From Arthrobacter globiformis (GTDB taxonomy: Bacteria > Actinomycetota > Actinomycetes > Actinomycetales > Micrococcaceae), in contig NZ_JAUSYZ010000001.1 in assembly GCF_030817195.1 (NCBI RefSeq), positions 434,001 through 498,000 of the forward strand: a DNA stretch of 64,000 nt, written 5' to 3'. The position numbers and the translations under genes are program-made. Position 1 is the stretch's first letter; each line of letters begins with the position of its first letter. Positions 43,105 through 52,269 of this stretch are shown here, piece after piece. Under the pieces are notes generated by a model. The model was not told the DNA's origin. It was given only the letters and a program-made list of their open reading frames with translations, and ran no database searches.

Positions 43105-44607
43105 TCACTCTGCAGCGTTGAGTTTGCCGGCAAGCCGCTCCCGCATCTGGATGCTGGCTGAGTTGAGGCCGATCAGCTCCACCTCGCGGCCGTGCCTGCG
43201 GTATTTCTCCGTCACGGCGTCCAGCACGGCGATGGTGGAGGCATCCCACAGGTGCGAGGCGTGCAGGTCGATCACCACGCCCCCGATGTCCGACTCGGAG
43301 TCGCGGGCGTAGTTGAATTGGGTGTAGAGGTCGTTGGAGGAGGCGAAGAACAGCTCGCCGTCCACGATGTAGGTGGCCACGGTCCGGCCGTTGAGCTCCA
43401 CTTCCGTCCGCTCCACGGTGGCGAAGTGGGCCACCCGGCGGGCGAACATCGCCATCGCTGCCAGCACCCCGACTCCGACGCCGATCGCCAGGTTGTGCGT
43501 GACCACCACCGTGCCCACAGTGATCAGCATGACCGCGGTTTCCGATTTGGGCATCCGCCTAAGCGTTGCCGGTGCAACAGAGTGCCAGTCGAACGTGATG
43601 GCCGAGACGAAGATCATCACCGCCACCAGCGCCGCCATGGGGATGAGGCCCACGATGTCACCCAGGGTCACCACCAGTACCAGCAGGAAGACGCCCGCGA
43701 GGAACGTGGACACCCGGCTTCGGGCGCCGGAGCCTTTGACGTTGATCATCGTCTGTCCGATCACGGCGCAGCCGCCCATGCCGCCCAGGAAGCCAGTGAC
43801 GATGTTGGCCACGCCCTGTCCCCAGGATTCGCGGGTCTTGTTGGAGCGGGTATCGGTGATGTCATCCACCAGCTTGGCCGTCATCAGGGATTCCAGCAGC
43901 CCCACGAGCGCCATGGACAGCGAGAACGGTGCGATGACCTGGAAGGTCTCCCACGTCAGGGGCACATTCGGGATGAAGAGTGTGGGCAGGCTTTCCGGCA
44001 GCTGGCCCTTGTCCTGGACGGTCGGGACGTCGATCCCGGCCGCCACGGCGAGGATCGTCAGGAGGACGATGGCCACCAACGGTGACGGCACCGCCGTCGT
44101 AATGCGGCGGAGGCCGACGACGATCAGCAGGCCGGCGGCCACCAGCGGGTAGACGGGCCACGGAACGCCGAGCAGTTCCGGCAGCTGGGCCATGAACACG
44201 AGGATGGCCAGCGCGTTCACGAAGCCCACCATCACCGAGCGCGGGATGAAGCGCATGAGCCGGGTGACGCCCAGGACGGCGAGCAGGATCTGGAAGACCC
44301 CGGCGAGGATTACCGCGGCGATCAGGTGGTCCAGTCCGTGGCTGCGCATCAGCGGCGCGATCACCAGGGCGACGGCGCCTGTTGCGGCCGAGATCATGGC
44401 GGGCCGACCGCCCACGAAGGAGATGGTGACCGCCATGGTGAAGGAGGCGAACAGTCCGATCCGGGGATCCACGCCGGCGATCACGGAGAACGCGATGGCT
44501 TCGGGAATGAGGGCGAGGGCCACCACCAGCCCGGCGAGGGCCTCGGTCTTGAGGCGCCGCGGGGAACGGAGCGTGGCCCGGACGGACTGGAGCTGTTCGG
44601 GCTTCAT
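43105..44607 (-). CDS. SulP family anion transporter with STAS domain
   Basis: Membrane transporter of 500 residues. The first 370 residues hold the SulP core (ALAGLVVALALIPEAIAFSVIAGVDPRIGLFASF; GGRPAMISAATGAVALVIAPL; GGMGGCAVIGQTMINVKGSGARSRVSTFLAGVFLLVLV). A C-terminal STAS domain follows (TYIVDGELFFASSNDLYTQF; VVIDLHASHLWDASTIAVLDAVTEKYRRHG). SulP proteins carry sulfate, bicarbonate or dicarboxylates. It is six bases downstream of a RelA/SpoT-domain gene and co-transcribed with it. Confidence 0.9.
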   Translation of the reverse strand: MKPEQLQSVRATLRSPRRLKTEALAGLVVALALIPEAIAFSVIAGVDPRIGLFASFTMAVTISFVGGRPAMISAATGAVALVIAPLMRSHGLDHLIAAVILAGVFQILLAVLGVTRLMRFIPRSVMVGFVNALAILVFMAQLPELLGVPWPVYPLVAAGLLIVVGLRRITTAVPSPLVAIVLLTILAVAAGIDVPTVQDKGQLPESLPTLFIPNVPLTWETFQVIAPFSLSMALVGLLESLMTAKLVDDITDTRSNKTRESWGQGVANIVTGFLGGMGGCAVIGQTMINVKGSGARSRVSTFLAGVFLLVLVVTLGDIVGLIPMAALVAVMIFVSAITFDWHSVAPATLRRMPKSETAVMLITVGTVVVTHNLAIGVGVGVLAAMAMFARRVAHFATVERTEVELNGRTVATYIVDGELFFASSNDLYTQFNYARDSESDIGGVVIDLHASHLWDASTIAVLDAVTEKYRRHGREVELIGLNSASIQMRERLAGKLNAAE

Positions 44608-44613
44608 GAAACT

Positions 44614-45720
44614 CTATTTCTTGGTCTGGCGGTAGCGCTCGATCTGCTTCAGCCGCCGCAGGAGGCTGTCGCGCCGCGGGTGGGGAACGGCGTCGGGCGC
44701 CTCAGCGGTGAGGTCGATGTGTTTGGTACCGTACTGCCACAACAGGAGGTCATCCAGCAGGCGGTCCGGCCCGGGGGAGTAGCGGTGGTCCAGGGCCCTG
44801 CGGACCTCGGTGATCCGGTTGGCGCTGAGCAGTCCGGCAAGCTGGACGGTCTGCTTGAGTCCATGGGCCGCCAGGAGTTCGGCCGCCCATCCCCAGTCGT
44901 CATCTACTTTACGGTCTACGTGGGGGAGCAGGGTGCGCCAGACGTCGCGGATGCGGTTGGGGGTGAGCTGTGCCGCGCCCTCACCGTCCACGTCCCAGTA
45001 GCTGCGGACCTCCTCGTAGCGTTCATGCAGGTCGGCGAAGGCGGTCTCCACGGTCTCCAGCATCGCGGCGGTGGCGGTGAACTGCCGGTCGAAGTGCGGC
45101 GTCCAGGCCCGCGGGTCCTCGGCCTTGAACCGGATGTCGTGCTCGATTTCGCTCCAGGCGTGGGCGAAGACGGTGCGGATCTGGCATTCGAAGAAGTAGC
45201 TGCCGTTGGGCTGGACCTCGGGGTTGAACACCTGCTGGTAGTTCTTCACCACGTCGTTCTGAATGGTGCGCAGGATCAGGTGCCGGCTGGAGTACCCGTA
45301 CGTTCCGGACTCGATCGAGCCGATGTCCTTTTCGCGGTCCCCGCGGCAGTCGAACAGGTGCCGCTGGCGCTTGATCAGGTTGGCCACCAGGGCGTTCTCC
45401 GTCGGCAGCTTGGTAATCACGCGGACGCCCACCATGTCGTTGAGGGTCCGGAACGGGTCCGGGAACTTCAGGAGCCGCGGGCCGCCGGGTTCCAGGGGCT
45501 CCTCGGTCCGGGCGATCTTCTCCCGGAAGGAATCCACCGACTTGGTCCGGCCGGTGACGAACAGCGGCGTGACCTCGGTGTCCTTGAGCATGGTCCGCAG
45601 TATCTGCAGGACCTCCCTGGTGACAAGCTTCAAGGCAGGCCGGACACGCTCATAGAGTTCCACGCTTTCCTGCACGGAGTCGCGCTGAGTGACGTCCAGG
45701 CGATCCCAGTTGCTTGCCAT
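44614..45720 (-). CDS. RelA/SpoT domain (alarmone synthetase-like) protein
   Basis: Protein of 368 residues with a nucleotide pyrophosphokinase domain in the first 240: VTGRTKSVDSFREKIART, FRTLNDMVGVRVITKL, TYGYSSRHLILR, and FFECQIRTVFAHAWSEIEHDIRFKAE, all matching the ppGpp synthetase signature. There is no HD hydrolase domain and no TGS/ACT tail. The last 120 residues (WGWAAELLAAHGLKQTVQLAGLLSANRITEVRRALDHRY) are helical and unassigned. It may make (p)ppGpp or another pyrophosphorylated nucleotide. The SulP gene follows by six bases. Confidence 0.87.
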   Translation of the reverse strand: MASNWDRLDVTQRDSVQESVELYERVRPALKLVTREVLQILRTMLKDTEVTPLFVTGRTKSVDSFREKIARTEEPLEPGGPRLLKFPDPFRTLNDMVGVRVITKLPTENALVANLIKRQRHLFDCRGDREKDIGSIESGTYGYSSRHLILRTIQNDVVKNYQQVFNPEVQPNGSYFFECQIRTVFAHAWSEIEHDIRFKAEDPRAWTPHFDRQFTATAAMLETVETAFADLHERYEEVRSYWDVDGEGAAQLTPNRIRDVWRTLLPHVDRKVDDDWGWAAELLAAHGLKQTVQLAGLLSANRITEVRRALDHRYSPGPDRLLDDLLLWQYGTKHIDLTAEAPDAVPHPRRDSLLRRLKQIERYRQTKK

Positions 45721-45925
45721 GGTTCCAAACTATCAAGGCGGTGCGACAGTGGCGCCGGTGACACCCCCGCCACTGCAGCCCCTTCCGCCCCATGGAAGCG
45801 GCCTCCCTGTAGGCTCGGCATATGGCTGTTGTGGGCCGTCGTGCCCTGCAATCCCGGATCCCGGGTGCGCGGGCGGCGGCAAGGAGGGGCCCGGCGCTCC
45901 GTTCGAAGGATCCAAGGAGGATGCA

Positions 45926-46747
45926 GTGAAGCGGCAGAAGTACCACTATGGTGACCACCCCAGCCAATGGGGCGAGCTCTTCCTGCCGGAAACACCTGCA
46001 TCACGCAATGGCAAGCCGCCATCCCCCCGCGGCATCGTTGTGGTAATCCATGGCGGCTACTGGCGCTCGCAGTACGGCGCCGAGCTGGGCGAACCGCTGG
46101 CGAAGGACCTCGCGGCGCACGGAATCGTGGCCTGGAACCTGGAGTACCGGCGGGCGGGCGACGGCGGCGGCTGGCCGCGGACGTTTGAGGACGTTCTCGC
46201 CGGGATCGACAAGCTGCGTGAGGTGGCCGGTGAGCACGACCTCGACCTGAACCGGGTGGTGGCGCTCGGGCACTCGGCCGGCGGTCATCTCGCTGTCTGG
46301 GCGGCCGGCCGGGACCGGCTCTCCGGACTCGGCGCCGCCGACGCCGACCGGCAGGTCGCCAGGAATCTCAACGGCGAGGCCGTGCACCTGACCGGCGTCG
46401 TCAGCCAGTCCGGGCTGCTCAACCTGGCGCAGGCGGAGTGGCTCGACCTCAGCAACGGCGCCGTCAGCAACCTGCTGGGCGGGTCCGCCGAAAGGTACCC
46501 CAAGCGTCACAGGTACGCCGATCCGATGAGCGCCGTGCCGCTGACCATCCCGGTCTACGCGGTCCACGGGGTCGAGGACGACAGCGTGCCGGTGAGCCAG
46601 TCCGAGGCCTACGCCACTGCCGCCCGCGCGGCCGGTGCCCCGGTCCAGGTGGTCAAGGTCCCCGGCGACCACTTCGCGCTGATTGACCCGAAGGCCCCGT
46701 CCTACCGGAGGTGCCGCGAGCTGGTGCAGGAGCTGCTGCAGCTTTAG
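45926..46747 (+). CDS. Alpha/beta hydrolase, kynurenine formamidase-like
   Basis: Serine hydrolase of 273 residues. HGGYWR (His42 onward) is the oxyanion-hole motif typical of arylformamidases, and GHSAGG holds the nucleophile Ser117. The acid and base are probably Asp in GVEDDSVPV and His in PGDHFAL. Kynurenine formamidases cleave N-formylkynurenine, though no kyn genes are linked. The GTG at 45926 has a perfect AAGGAGG five bases upstream; the longer frame from 45689 is rejected. Confidence 0.88.
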   Translation: MKRQKYHYGDHPSQWGELFLPETPASRNGKPPSPRGIVVVIHGGYWRSQYGAELGEPLAKDLAAHGIVAWNLEYRRAGDGGGWPRTFEDVLAGIDKLREVAGEHDLDLNRVVALGHSAGGHLAVWAAGRDRLSGLGAADADRQVARNLNGEAVHLTGVVSQSGLLNLAQAEWLDLSNGAVSNLLGGSAERYPKRHRYADPMSAVPLTIPVYAVHGVEDDSVPVSQSEAYATAARAAGAPVQVVKVPGDHFALIDPKAPSYRRCRELVQELLQL

Positions 46748-47075
46748 GCCCTACGGCCTGAGCGGGGGAACTCCTGCGGGCCCTGTTCGTTGCACTGGTG
46801 GGCTGAGCTTCTCAATGGACTCCGGCGGTAAGTATGCTTATCATCAACCGCAAATGCCGCAGAGGCCACAACGGAGGGAGATTGCCCTGTTTGAACTCAC
46901 TGCCATCACCTTGGTCTGCGCGCCCGCGCCCGCGCCGCTGCCAAGGAGATCCCGCCGGTGAAGGCGACGCCGAAGCGGGCTCCGGTTGCTAGCGGCGCCG
47001 GCATGGAGGACGCTTGTAGGACGGGACTGAGGTACTTTTGTATTTTACGATCCCGGGTTTCACTAGGAGATACAC
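46748..47075. other. 328-base intergenic region upstream of the reductase/desaturase operon
   Basis: Contains a dyad-like GCGGTAAGTATGCTTATCATC... ACCGC sequence near 46825-46852 and an A/T-rich stretch (TTTTGTATTTTACGAT near 47035-47050) that probably holds the promoter. No gene is seen before the small leader frame at 47076. Confidence 0.4.
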
Positions 47076-47108
47076 ATGGGTGAACCCAATATGGGGTGGA
47101 CAGCATGA
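47076..47108 (+). CDS. Putative 10-residue leader peptide coupled to the reductase gene
   Basis: A tiny frame, MGEPNMGWTA, has a perfect AGGAG six bases before its ATG. Its stop overlaps the ATG of the reductase (GCATGA), the usual layout of translational coupling. The reductase ATG itself has no good ribosome site of its own. Alternatively the true reductase start is here and a frameshift has occurred; no family evidence decides. Confidence 0.4.
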   Translation: MGEPNMGWTA

Positions 47109-48223
47109 TCCGACTTCGAAAGCTGGCCCGCGCCGCGTCTGTCCTGACCACCCCTCTCGCCCCGGAGGATATTCTCGCGCTCTTTGACCCGGTGTTCTCG
47201 ACCCGGCAACTGCGTGGTGTGGTCACCAAGGTTGTTCCCGAAACGGCCGATTCAGCCACCATCCATTTCCGGCCCGGCCGGGGCTGGAAGGCCCATAAAG
47301 CCGGACAGTGGGCGCGGATCGGCGTGGAGCTCGATGGCGTCCGGCACTGGCGGTCCTATTCGCTCAGCGCCCCGGCGGGGGAGGATCCCGCCATTACCGT
47401 GAGCGACATGGGTGCCGTGTCCGGCGTCCTGGTCCGGAATACCCGGCCTGGGGACGTCCTGTTCCTGGCGCCGCCGCAGGGCGACTTCGTCCTTCCCGAA
47501 CGTCCCAGGCCGCTTCTGATGCTCACCGCCGGCAGCGGGATCACCCCCGTGATGTCCATGGTCCGCACGCTCGTGCCGCACCGCCCCGATGCCGATGTGG
47601 TGCTGGTCCATTCCGCCCGAAGGCCGGAGGACAGTATTTTCCGCGAGGAACTTTCCGAGCTCGCGGACCAGTTTCCCAACTTCCGCGTGACGCACTGGTA
47701 CACGGGGGAGCGCGGCCGGATGGACTTCGGCTCGGCCGCCGGGCTGGACAGCCTGTGCCCCGACTGGCGCCGCCGCGCTGCCTACGCCTGCGGCCCGGAA
47801 GGGTTCCTCGACGACGCCGAAGCCCTATGGGCCGCCGAAGCCGCCGCCCATCCCAGAGACCCCAAATCGACCCGCGCGGACGGAGCCACCGGCCCCTTCG
47901 CGGCGGACCCCGTCAACCTCATCATCGAACGCTTCAACACCAGGCTGCTGGCGGGTGCCGGGCACGACGGCGGCCTGGTCACCTTCGAGGCCTCCGACCG
48001 GGAGGTGGAGGCCGACGGCGACACCCCCCTTCTTGACATCGGCGAGGACGCCGGCGTCCTCATGCCCAGTGGCTGCCGCATGGGCATCTGCCACAGCTGC
48101 CTGCTGCCCCTGCGTGCAGGGCAGGTCCGGGACCTGCGCACCGGTGAAGTCCACGGTGAACCGGGCCAACTAATCCAGACGTGCGTTTCGGCAGCTGCCG
48201 GGCCCGTTAACCTCGACATCTGA
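47105..48223 (+). CDS. Ferredoxin reductase with C-terminal 2Fe-2S domain
   Basis: Electron-transfer flavoprotein of 372 residues. The FAD domain has RSYSLSAPAG, the NAD(P)H domain has LLMLTAGSGITPVMSMVRTL and YACGPEGFLDDAE, and the plant-type 2Fe-2S domain has Cys324, Cys329, Cys332 and Cys360 (SGCRMGICHSCLLPL). It is followed 14 bases later by a fatty acyl desaturase, the same pairing as Rv3230c with DesA3 in mycobacteria, so it most likely feeds electrons to that enzyme. Confidence 0.92.
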   Translation: MIRLRKLARAASVLTTPLAPEDILALFDPVFSTRQLRGVVTKVVPETADSATIHFRPGRGWKAHKAGQWARIGVELDGVRHWRSYSLSAPAGEDPAITVSDMGAVSGVLVRNTRPGDVLFLAPPQGDFVLPERPRPLLMLTAGSGITPVMSMVRTLVPHRPDADVVLVHSARRPEDSIFREELSELADQFPNFRVTHWYTGERGRMDFGSAAGLDSLCPDWRRRAAYACGPEGFLDDAEALWAAEAAAHPRDPKSTRADGATGPFAADPVNLIIERFNTRLLAGAGHDGGLVTFEASDREVEADGDTPLLDIGEDAGVLMPSGCRMGICHSCLLPLRAGQVRDLRTGEVHGEPGQLIQTCVSAAAGPVNLDI

Positions 48224-48237
48224 GGAGCAACTCAAGC

Positions 48238-49419
48238 ATGACTGCAATATCCGATCGCACAGACGCGACCACGAAGACCGCCACCGACAAACCGGTCACG
48301 AAGCCGCGGCCGGGGGCCCTGGCCGCCTCCGGCCGGCCGGCCGTGCGCCCGCCCGCCGCAGCGCACCTGTCCGACGAGCAGGTGGCAGAGCTCGGCCGGG
48401 AACTGGACGCCATTAAGGACGAGATCCTGGCCAAGCGCGGAGCCTCCGACGCCGCCTACATCCGCCGGGTGATCAAGATCCAGCGCGGGCTGGAGATTGC
48501 CGGCAGGGCGGCGCTGCTGATGGGCCGCAACAAGGCCGCCTGGGTCACCGGCACTAGCCTGCTCAGCCTCGCCAAGATCCTGGAAAACATGGAGATCGGC
48601 CACAACATCCTCCACGGCCAGTGGGACTGGATGCGCGATCCGGACATCCACTCCACCACGTGGGAATGGGACTTCGTCACCCCGGCGCGGTCGTGGCAGC
48701 ACACCCATAACGACCTGCACCACCGCTGGACCAACGTGGTGGGCAAGGACAACGATGTCGGATACAACCTGCTGCGCATGGACGAGGACCAGCCCTGGAC
48801 CCCGCGCGCCCTGGGCAACCCGCTGTACAACGCCATCCTCGCCCCGATATTCGAATGGGGCATTGCGGTCTATGACCTGGAGCTCGTCGACTACAAGGAG
48901 GGCAAGAAGAGCAAGGAGGCCATGGCCCGGGACCTCAAGGCCCTCGGCGTCAAGGCGCTCAAGCAGTTCACCAAGGACTACGCTGCCACGCCGGCCGTGG
49001 CCATGCTGACCGGCTCGGGCAAACAGGCCCTCTACGGCACGCTCACCGCCAACGCCGTGCGAAACGTCTGGGCGCATGCCGTGATTTTCTGTGGCCACTT
49101 CCCCGAAGGAACGGACACGTTCACAGAGGAAATGGTGGAGGGCGAGACCCGCGGCGACTGGTACGTCCGGCAGATGATCGGCTCCGCCAACATTTCCGGC
49201 TCCAAGTTCATGCACATCATGACCGGAAACCTGTCCCACCAGATCGAGCACCACCTGTTCCCGGACCTGCCGTCCAACAGGTACGGGGAGGTGGCGCCGA
49301 AGGTGCAGGAAATCTGCCGACGCTACGGCCTGCCGTACACCACCGGGCCGCTGCTGAAGCAGGTGGGTTCCTCGTGGGCGAAGGTCTTCAAGCTCGCGCT
49401 GCCGGGGAAGAAGGCCTAG
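48238..49419 (+). CDS. Membrane fatty acyl desaturase (DesA3-like)
   Basis: Di-iron desaturase of 393 residues that inserts a double bond into fatty acyl chains. The three histidine boxes are HNILH (122-126), HTHNDLHH (155-162) and HQIEHH (334-339). Close in plan to stearoyl-CoA delta-9 desaturases of actinobacteria. The first 50 residues are Ala/Pro-rich and disordered. The stop codon TAG at 49417-49419 is part of the CTAG target site into which an IS1182-type element has inserted, without altering the protein. Confidence 0.92.
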   Translation: MTAISDRTDATTKTATDKPVTKPRPGALAASGRPAVRPPAAAHLSDEQVAELGRELDAIKDEILAKRGASDAAYIRRVIKIQRGLEIAGRAALLMGRNKAAWVTGTSLLSLAKILENMEIGHNILHGQWDWMRDPDIHSTTWEWDFVTPARSWQHTHNDLHHRWTNVVGKDNDVGYNLLRMDEDQPWTPRALGNPLYNAILAPIFEWGIAVYDLELVDYKEGKKSKEAMARDLKALGVKALKQFTKDYAATPAVAMLTGSGKQALYGTLTANAVRNVWAHAVIFCGHFPEGTDTFTEEMVEGETRGDWYVRQMIGSANISGSKFMHIMTGNLSHQIEHHLFPDLPSNRYGEVAPKVQEICRRYGLPYTTGPLLKQVGSSWAKVFKLALPGKKA

Positions 49420-51225
49420 GAGACTGCTGAACAACGTGGTTGTGGGGCGGGCGGAACGCCACCAATGGCCGTCAAGCGGCATGTAAGGTCAGCACCCTTG
49501 GGTGCGACAACGGGGTCATTCCGCCCGCTTAGTTCATTGTGCCCCGGATGTGGGGCGCCATCCAGTGGTGGGGTTGGCCGGGTCCGGGCGGCGGTTCATC
49601 CCAGCGCCCATGATTCCTCGTTTCTGCTCAGTCCGAGAGCGAGCAGGCGTCGCAGGTTCAGTCCCGCCACCCGCAGGCGCAGCCAGGCGTTGTTCCGGCT
49701 GGTGCCGCGGTGGGGAACGCGCCGGTTGCCGCGGGTGAGCCAGGCGATGGGCCGTTCGACCATGGGCCGGTGGGTGCGGTAGTCGTCCTGGAAGGCCGGG
49801 TCCGTGGCGCGTTTCCGGTGTTCGCGCTGCAACGCGTAGTGTTCGTGCAGTTCGATTTTGCGTCCTTGCGGCGAGGCGGTGCACCGGGCCCGGAGGGGAC
49901 AGCCGGTGCAGGCGGCGCCGAACGTTACCCGTCGCTTGGCGGTGATCTTGCGGGTGAGACCATTCGGGCAGGTCATGGTGCCGGCGACTTCATCGACGGT
50001 GAAGTCATCGAGGCTGAATCCGCCCTCAACGGTCGGGCGTAGCGGCCAGGGCTTGATCACCGGAAGAAGCCCGGTGGACGCGAGGGCGGCGAGCATATCC
50101 CCCGTGCCGTAGGCCGAGTCGGCCAGGACTTGGATGCCGGTCCCGCTGATCGTTGGATCCTGGGTCAGTAGCCGGGCGCCGACGGTCCCGTCGCTGTTCT
50201 CCGGCCCGGAGGCCTTGGTCAGTTCCGCGGCGGTGATCAGCCCGGTGTCGGGTTCGATCACGATGTGGGCTTTGTAACCGTCTTGCTGACGTGACTGGGT
50301 TTTGTGCGCGTGCCGGGCGTCGGGGTCCACGGTGGAGATCATCCGGTCCGGGGCGACCTTCCGGGCGATCCGCCACCGCCCGTCCGTGCCGTCCGAATCC
50401 TCAGCCGGTTCCACGTCCTGCCCCGCGACCAGGGCCAGCAGCGCATACGCATCAGCGGCCCTGCCCTCCAGCGTTTCGGGATCGACCGCGGCCAGCAGCG
50501 CCAAGGCATCGGTGACCAACGCGGAGATCAGTCCGTCTTTGGCGTCCGGGTCATCCCAGGCGATGTTCGGTTTGCCGGTGCGCGTGTAGTCATACCCGGT
50601 CGCGTGGAGGCCGACCAGGTCTTGGCCTCCGGGAATGTCGCGGCCGAAGCGGCGGACCGCAGCGATCAGCTGCGTGATGGTGTCCTGCCTGGCGACTGCG
50701 TCATCCAGGACCGTTGAGTCCACCGCCCGCCGGCGCTTGCCCTTCAGGGCCCCGGTTTCCGCGACGACCTCGGCGATGGCCTCCATGATCCGATGCGGGT
50801 TTCCGGACCCGGCCAGACGCCTGCGCCAAAATGTCAGCGTGCTCGGGTGGAACGCGGTATCAGTCAACCCGTACCCGCACGCGGCCTTCCAGCGTAGATC
50901 GTAGGTCAAAGCCTCGGCTGTTTCCCTGTCAGAGAGCCCCTGCAACGCCTGCAGCACCAACACCGAACCGATGACCGGCGCCGGAACCGACGGCCGGCCC
51001 CGCCGCGACGGAAAGAGGTCCTCCATCATTGAATCCGGAAACAGGCGCCCCCGATGTTTGGCCAGAAAAGCGAAGACGCTGCCCGGAGCCAACAACTCTC
51101 CGGCCAGCGACTCCACATCCAAATACCCGCGTTGCGCATCCTCGCGTCCCTGCATAAACACCAGTCTTAACCACCAGGCCCACGAGTCCAGCCGACGCGC
51201 CCGCCGCGATTAATTCAGCAGTCTC
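49420..51225 (-). mobile_element. Complete IS1182-family insertion sequence, 1,806 bp
   Basis: Bounded by perfect 12-base terminal inverted repeats, GAGACTGCTGAA at 49420-49431 and its complement at 51214-51225. Flanking CTAG copies at 49416-49419 and 51226-51229 are the target duplication, a palindromic 4-base site common for this family. One intact transposase gene fills it on the minus strand. About 164 bases on the left side are non-coding. Perfect ends and an intact gene suggest a recent, possibly active insertion. Confidence 0.93.
49596..51161 (-). CDS. IS1182 family DDE transposase
   Basis: Transposase of 521 residues. It has an N-terminal DUF772-type domain (SVPAPVIGSVLVLQALQGLSDRETAEALTYDLRWKAACGYGLTDTAF), an RNase-H core with DDE candidates in RRAVDSTVLDDAV, LADSAYGTGDML and MVERPIAWLTRGNRRVPHRGTSRNNAWLRLRVAGLNLRRLL, and a CTGCPLRARC zinc-like motif. 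No frameshift or stop is seen. The start is GTG 51161 or ATG 51155. Confidence 0.93.
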   Translation of the reverse strand: MFMQGREDAQRGYLDVESLAGELLAPGSVFAFLAKHRGRLFPDSMMEDLFPSRRGRPSVPAPVIGSVLVLQALQGLSDRETAEALTYDLRWKAACGYGLTDTAFHPSTLTFWRRRLAGSGNPHRIMEAIAEVVAETGALKGKRRRAVDSTVLDDAVARQDTITQLIAAVRRFGRDIPGGQDLVGLHATGYDYTRTGKPNIAWDDPDAKDGLISALVTDALALLAAVDPETLEGRAADAYALLALVAGQDVEPAEDSDGTDGRWRIARKVAPDRMISTVDPDARHAHKTQSRQQDGYKAHIVIEPDTGLITAAELTKASGPENSDGTVGARLLTQDPTISGTGIQVLADSAYGTGDMLAALASTGLLPVIKPWPLRPTVEGGFSLDDFTVDEVAGTMTCPNGLTRKITAKRRVTFGAACTGCPLRARCTASPQGRKIELHEHYALQREHRKRATDPAFQDDYRTHRPMVERPIAWLTRGNRRVPHRGTSRNNAWLRLRVAGLNLRRLLALGLSRNEESWALG

Positions 51226-51275
51226 CTAGCCGGCTGCGGGGAACCCGAGCGCCGGGCGGCGTTCTCTGGCAGAGT

Positions 51276-52260
51276 ATGACCATGCTCACTGTTATCGGCG
51301 AGGGCCTCGTTGACGTGGTCCAGCGCAGCTCCGGAATCGAAGCCCATGTGGGCGGCAGCCCGCTCAACGTCGCCGTCGGGCTCGCCCGCCTGGGGCACCC
51401 GGTGCAGTTCGTCGGCCGGTACGGCCGGGACGCGTACGGGGAGTCGTTGGCTGCCCACCTGAGGGCGAGTTCCGTCATGCTCCCGCAGGCCCCGGACGGG
51501 TTGCCCCACCAGCGTGGCCACGGCACTGGTGGACGACGACGGTGCCGCCACCTACACGTTCGACCTCGCCTGGGAGCTCCCCGGACTAAGGGAACGGCTG
51601 CCGTTCATGCTGCAGGCCAACACGCTGCTGCACACCGGCTCCATCGCCACCATGCTGGCGCCCGGCGCCGCAGAGGTGCTGGCCGCCGTCGAACATGCCC
51701 ACCCGGCGTCGACCATCAGCTTTGACCCCAACTGCCGCCCCAGCATCATCACGGACGCCGATTACGCCCGCCGGCAGGCGGAAAAGTTCGTGACCCTCTC
51801 GGACATCGTCAAGGCCTCGGACGAGGACCTCGCCTGGCTCTATCCCGGTGCGGACCCGCTGGAGTCCGCGCGCCGCTGGCTGAAGCTTGGCGGGGCGGAA
51901 GGGCCAGCCATGGTGGTGGTGACGCGCGGCGCGGCCGGGCCCTGGGGGATCACCGCCGCGGGCGAGGCCGAGTTTGCCGCACCCCGGGTAGAGGTGGCGG
52001 ACACCGTTGGCGCTGGGGATTCCTTCATGGCGGCGCTGCTGTCCGGCGTCGTGGACCGCGGTCTGGACGGCGCCCAGAACCGGGCGGACCTGCGGGCGCT
52101 CCCGGCCGAGGGGCTCACCGCGCTCCTGGCCCACGCCTCTCGGGCCGCGGCCGTTACAGTCTCCCGTTCCGGTGCCAATCCGCCCACCCGGGCGGAGCTC
52201 AACCGCGTCGAAGCAGACGCCGAAGCGGTAGCAGAGGAAGCCGAAGTTCCCACCACCTGA
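51276..52260 (+). pseudogene. PfkB family carbohydrate kinase (fructokinase-like), frameshifted
   Basis: Two frames make one ribokinase-family kinase of about 327 residues. The 5' part has VIGEGLVDVV and GGSPLNVAVGLARLG (substrate site); the 3' part has ISFDPNCRPSII, KASDEDLAWLYPG and the ATP/anion-hole motif DTVGAGDSFMAALLSG. The frames change at the CCCC run 51505-51508, where three C would keep the reading (Leu-Pro-Thr-Ser-Val-Ala). A one-base gain in a homopolymer may be a true mutation or a sequencing error. The gene begins 47 bases after the insertion sequence. Confidence 0.85.
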
Positions 52261-52269
52261 GAGGCAGTC

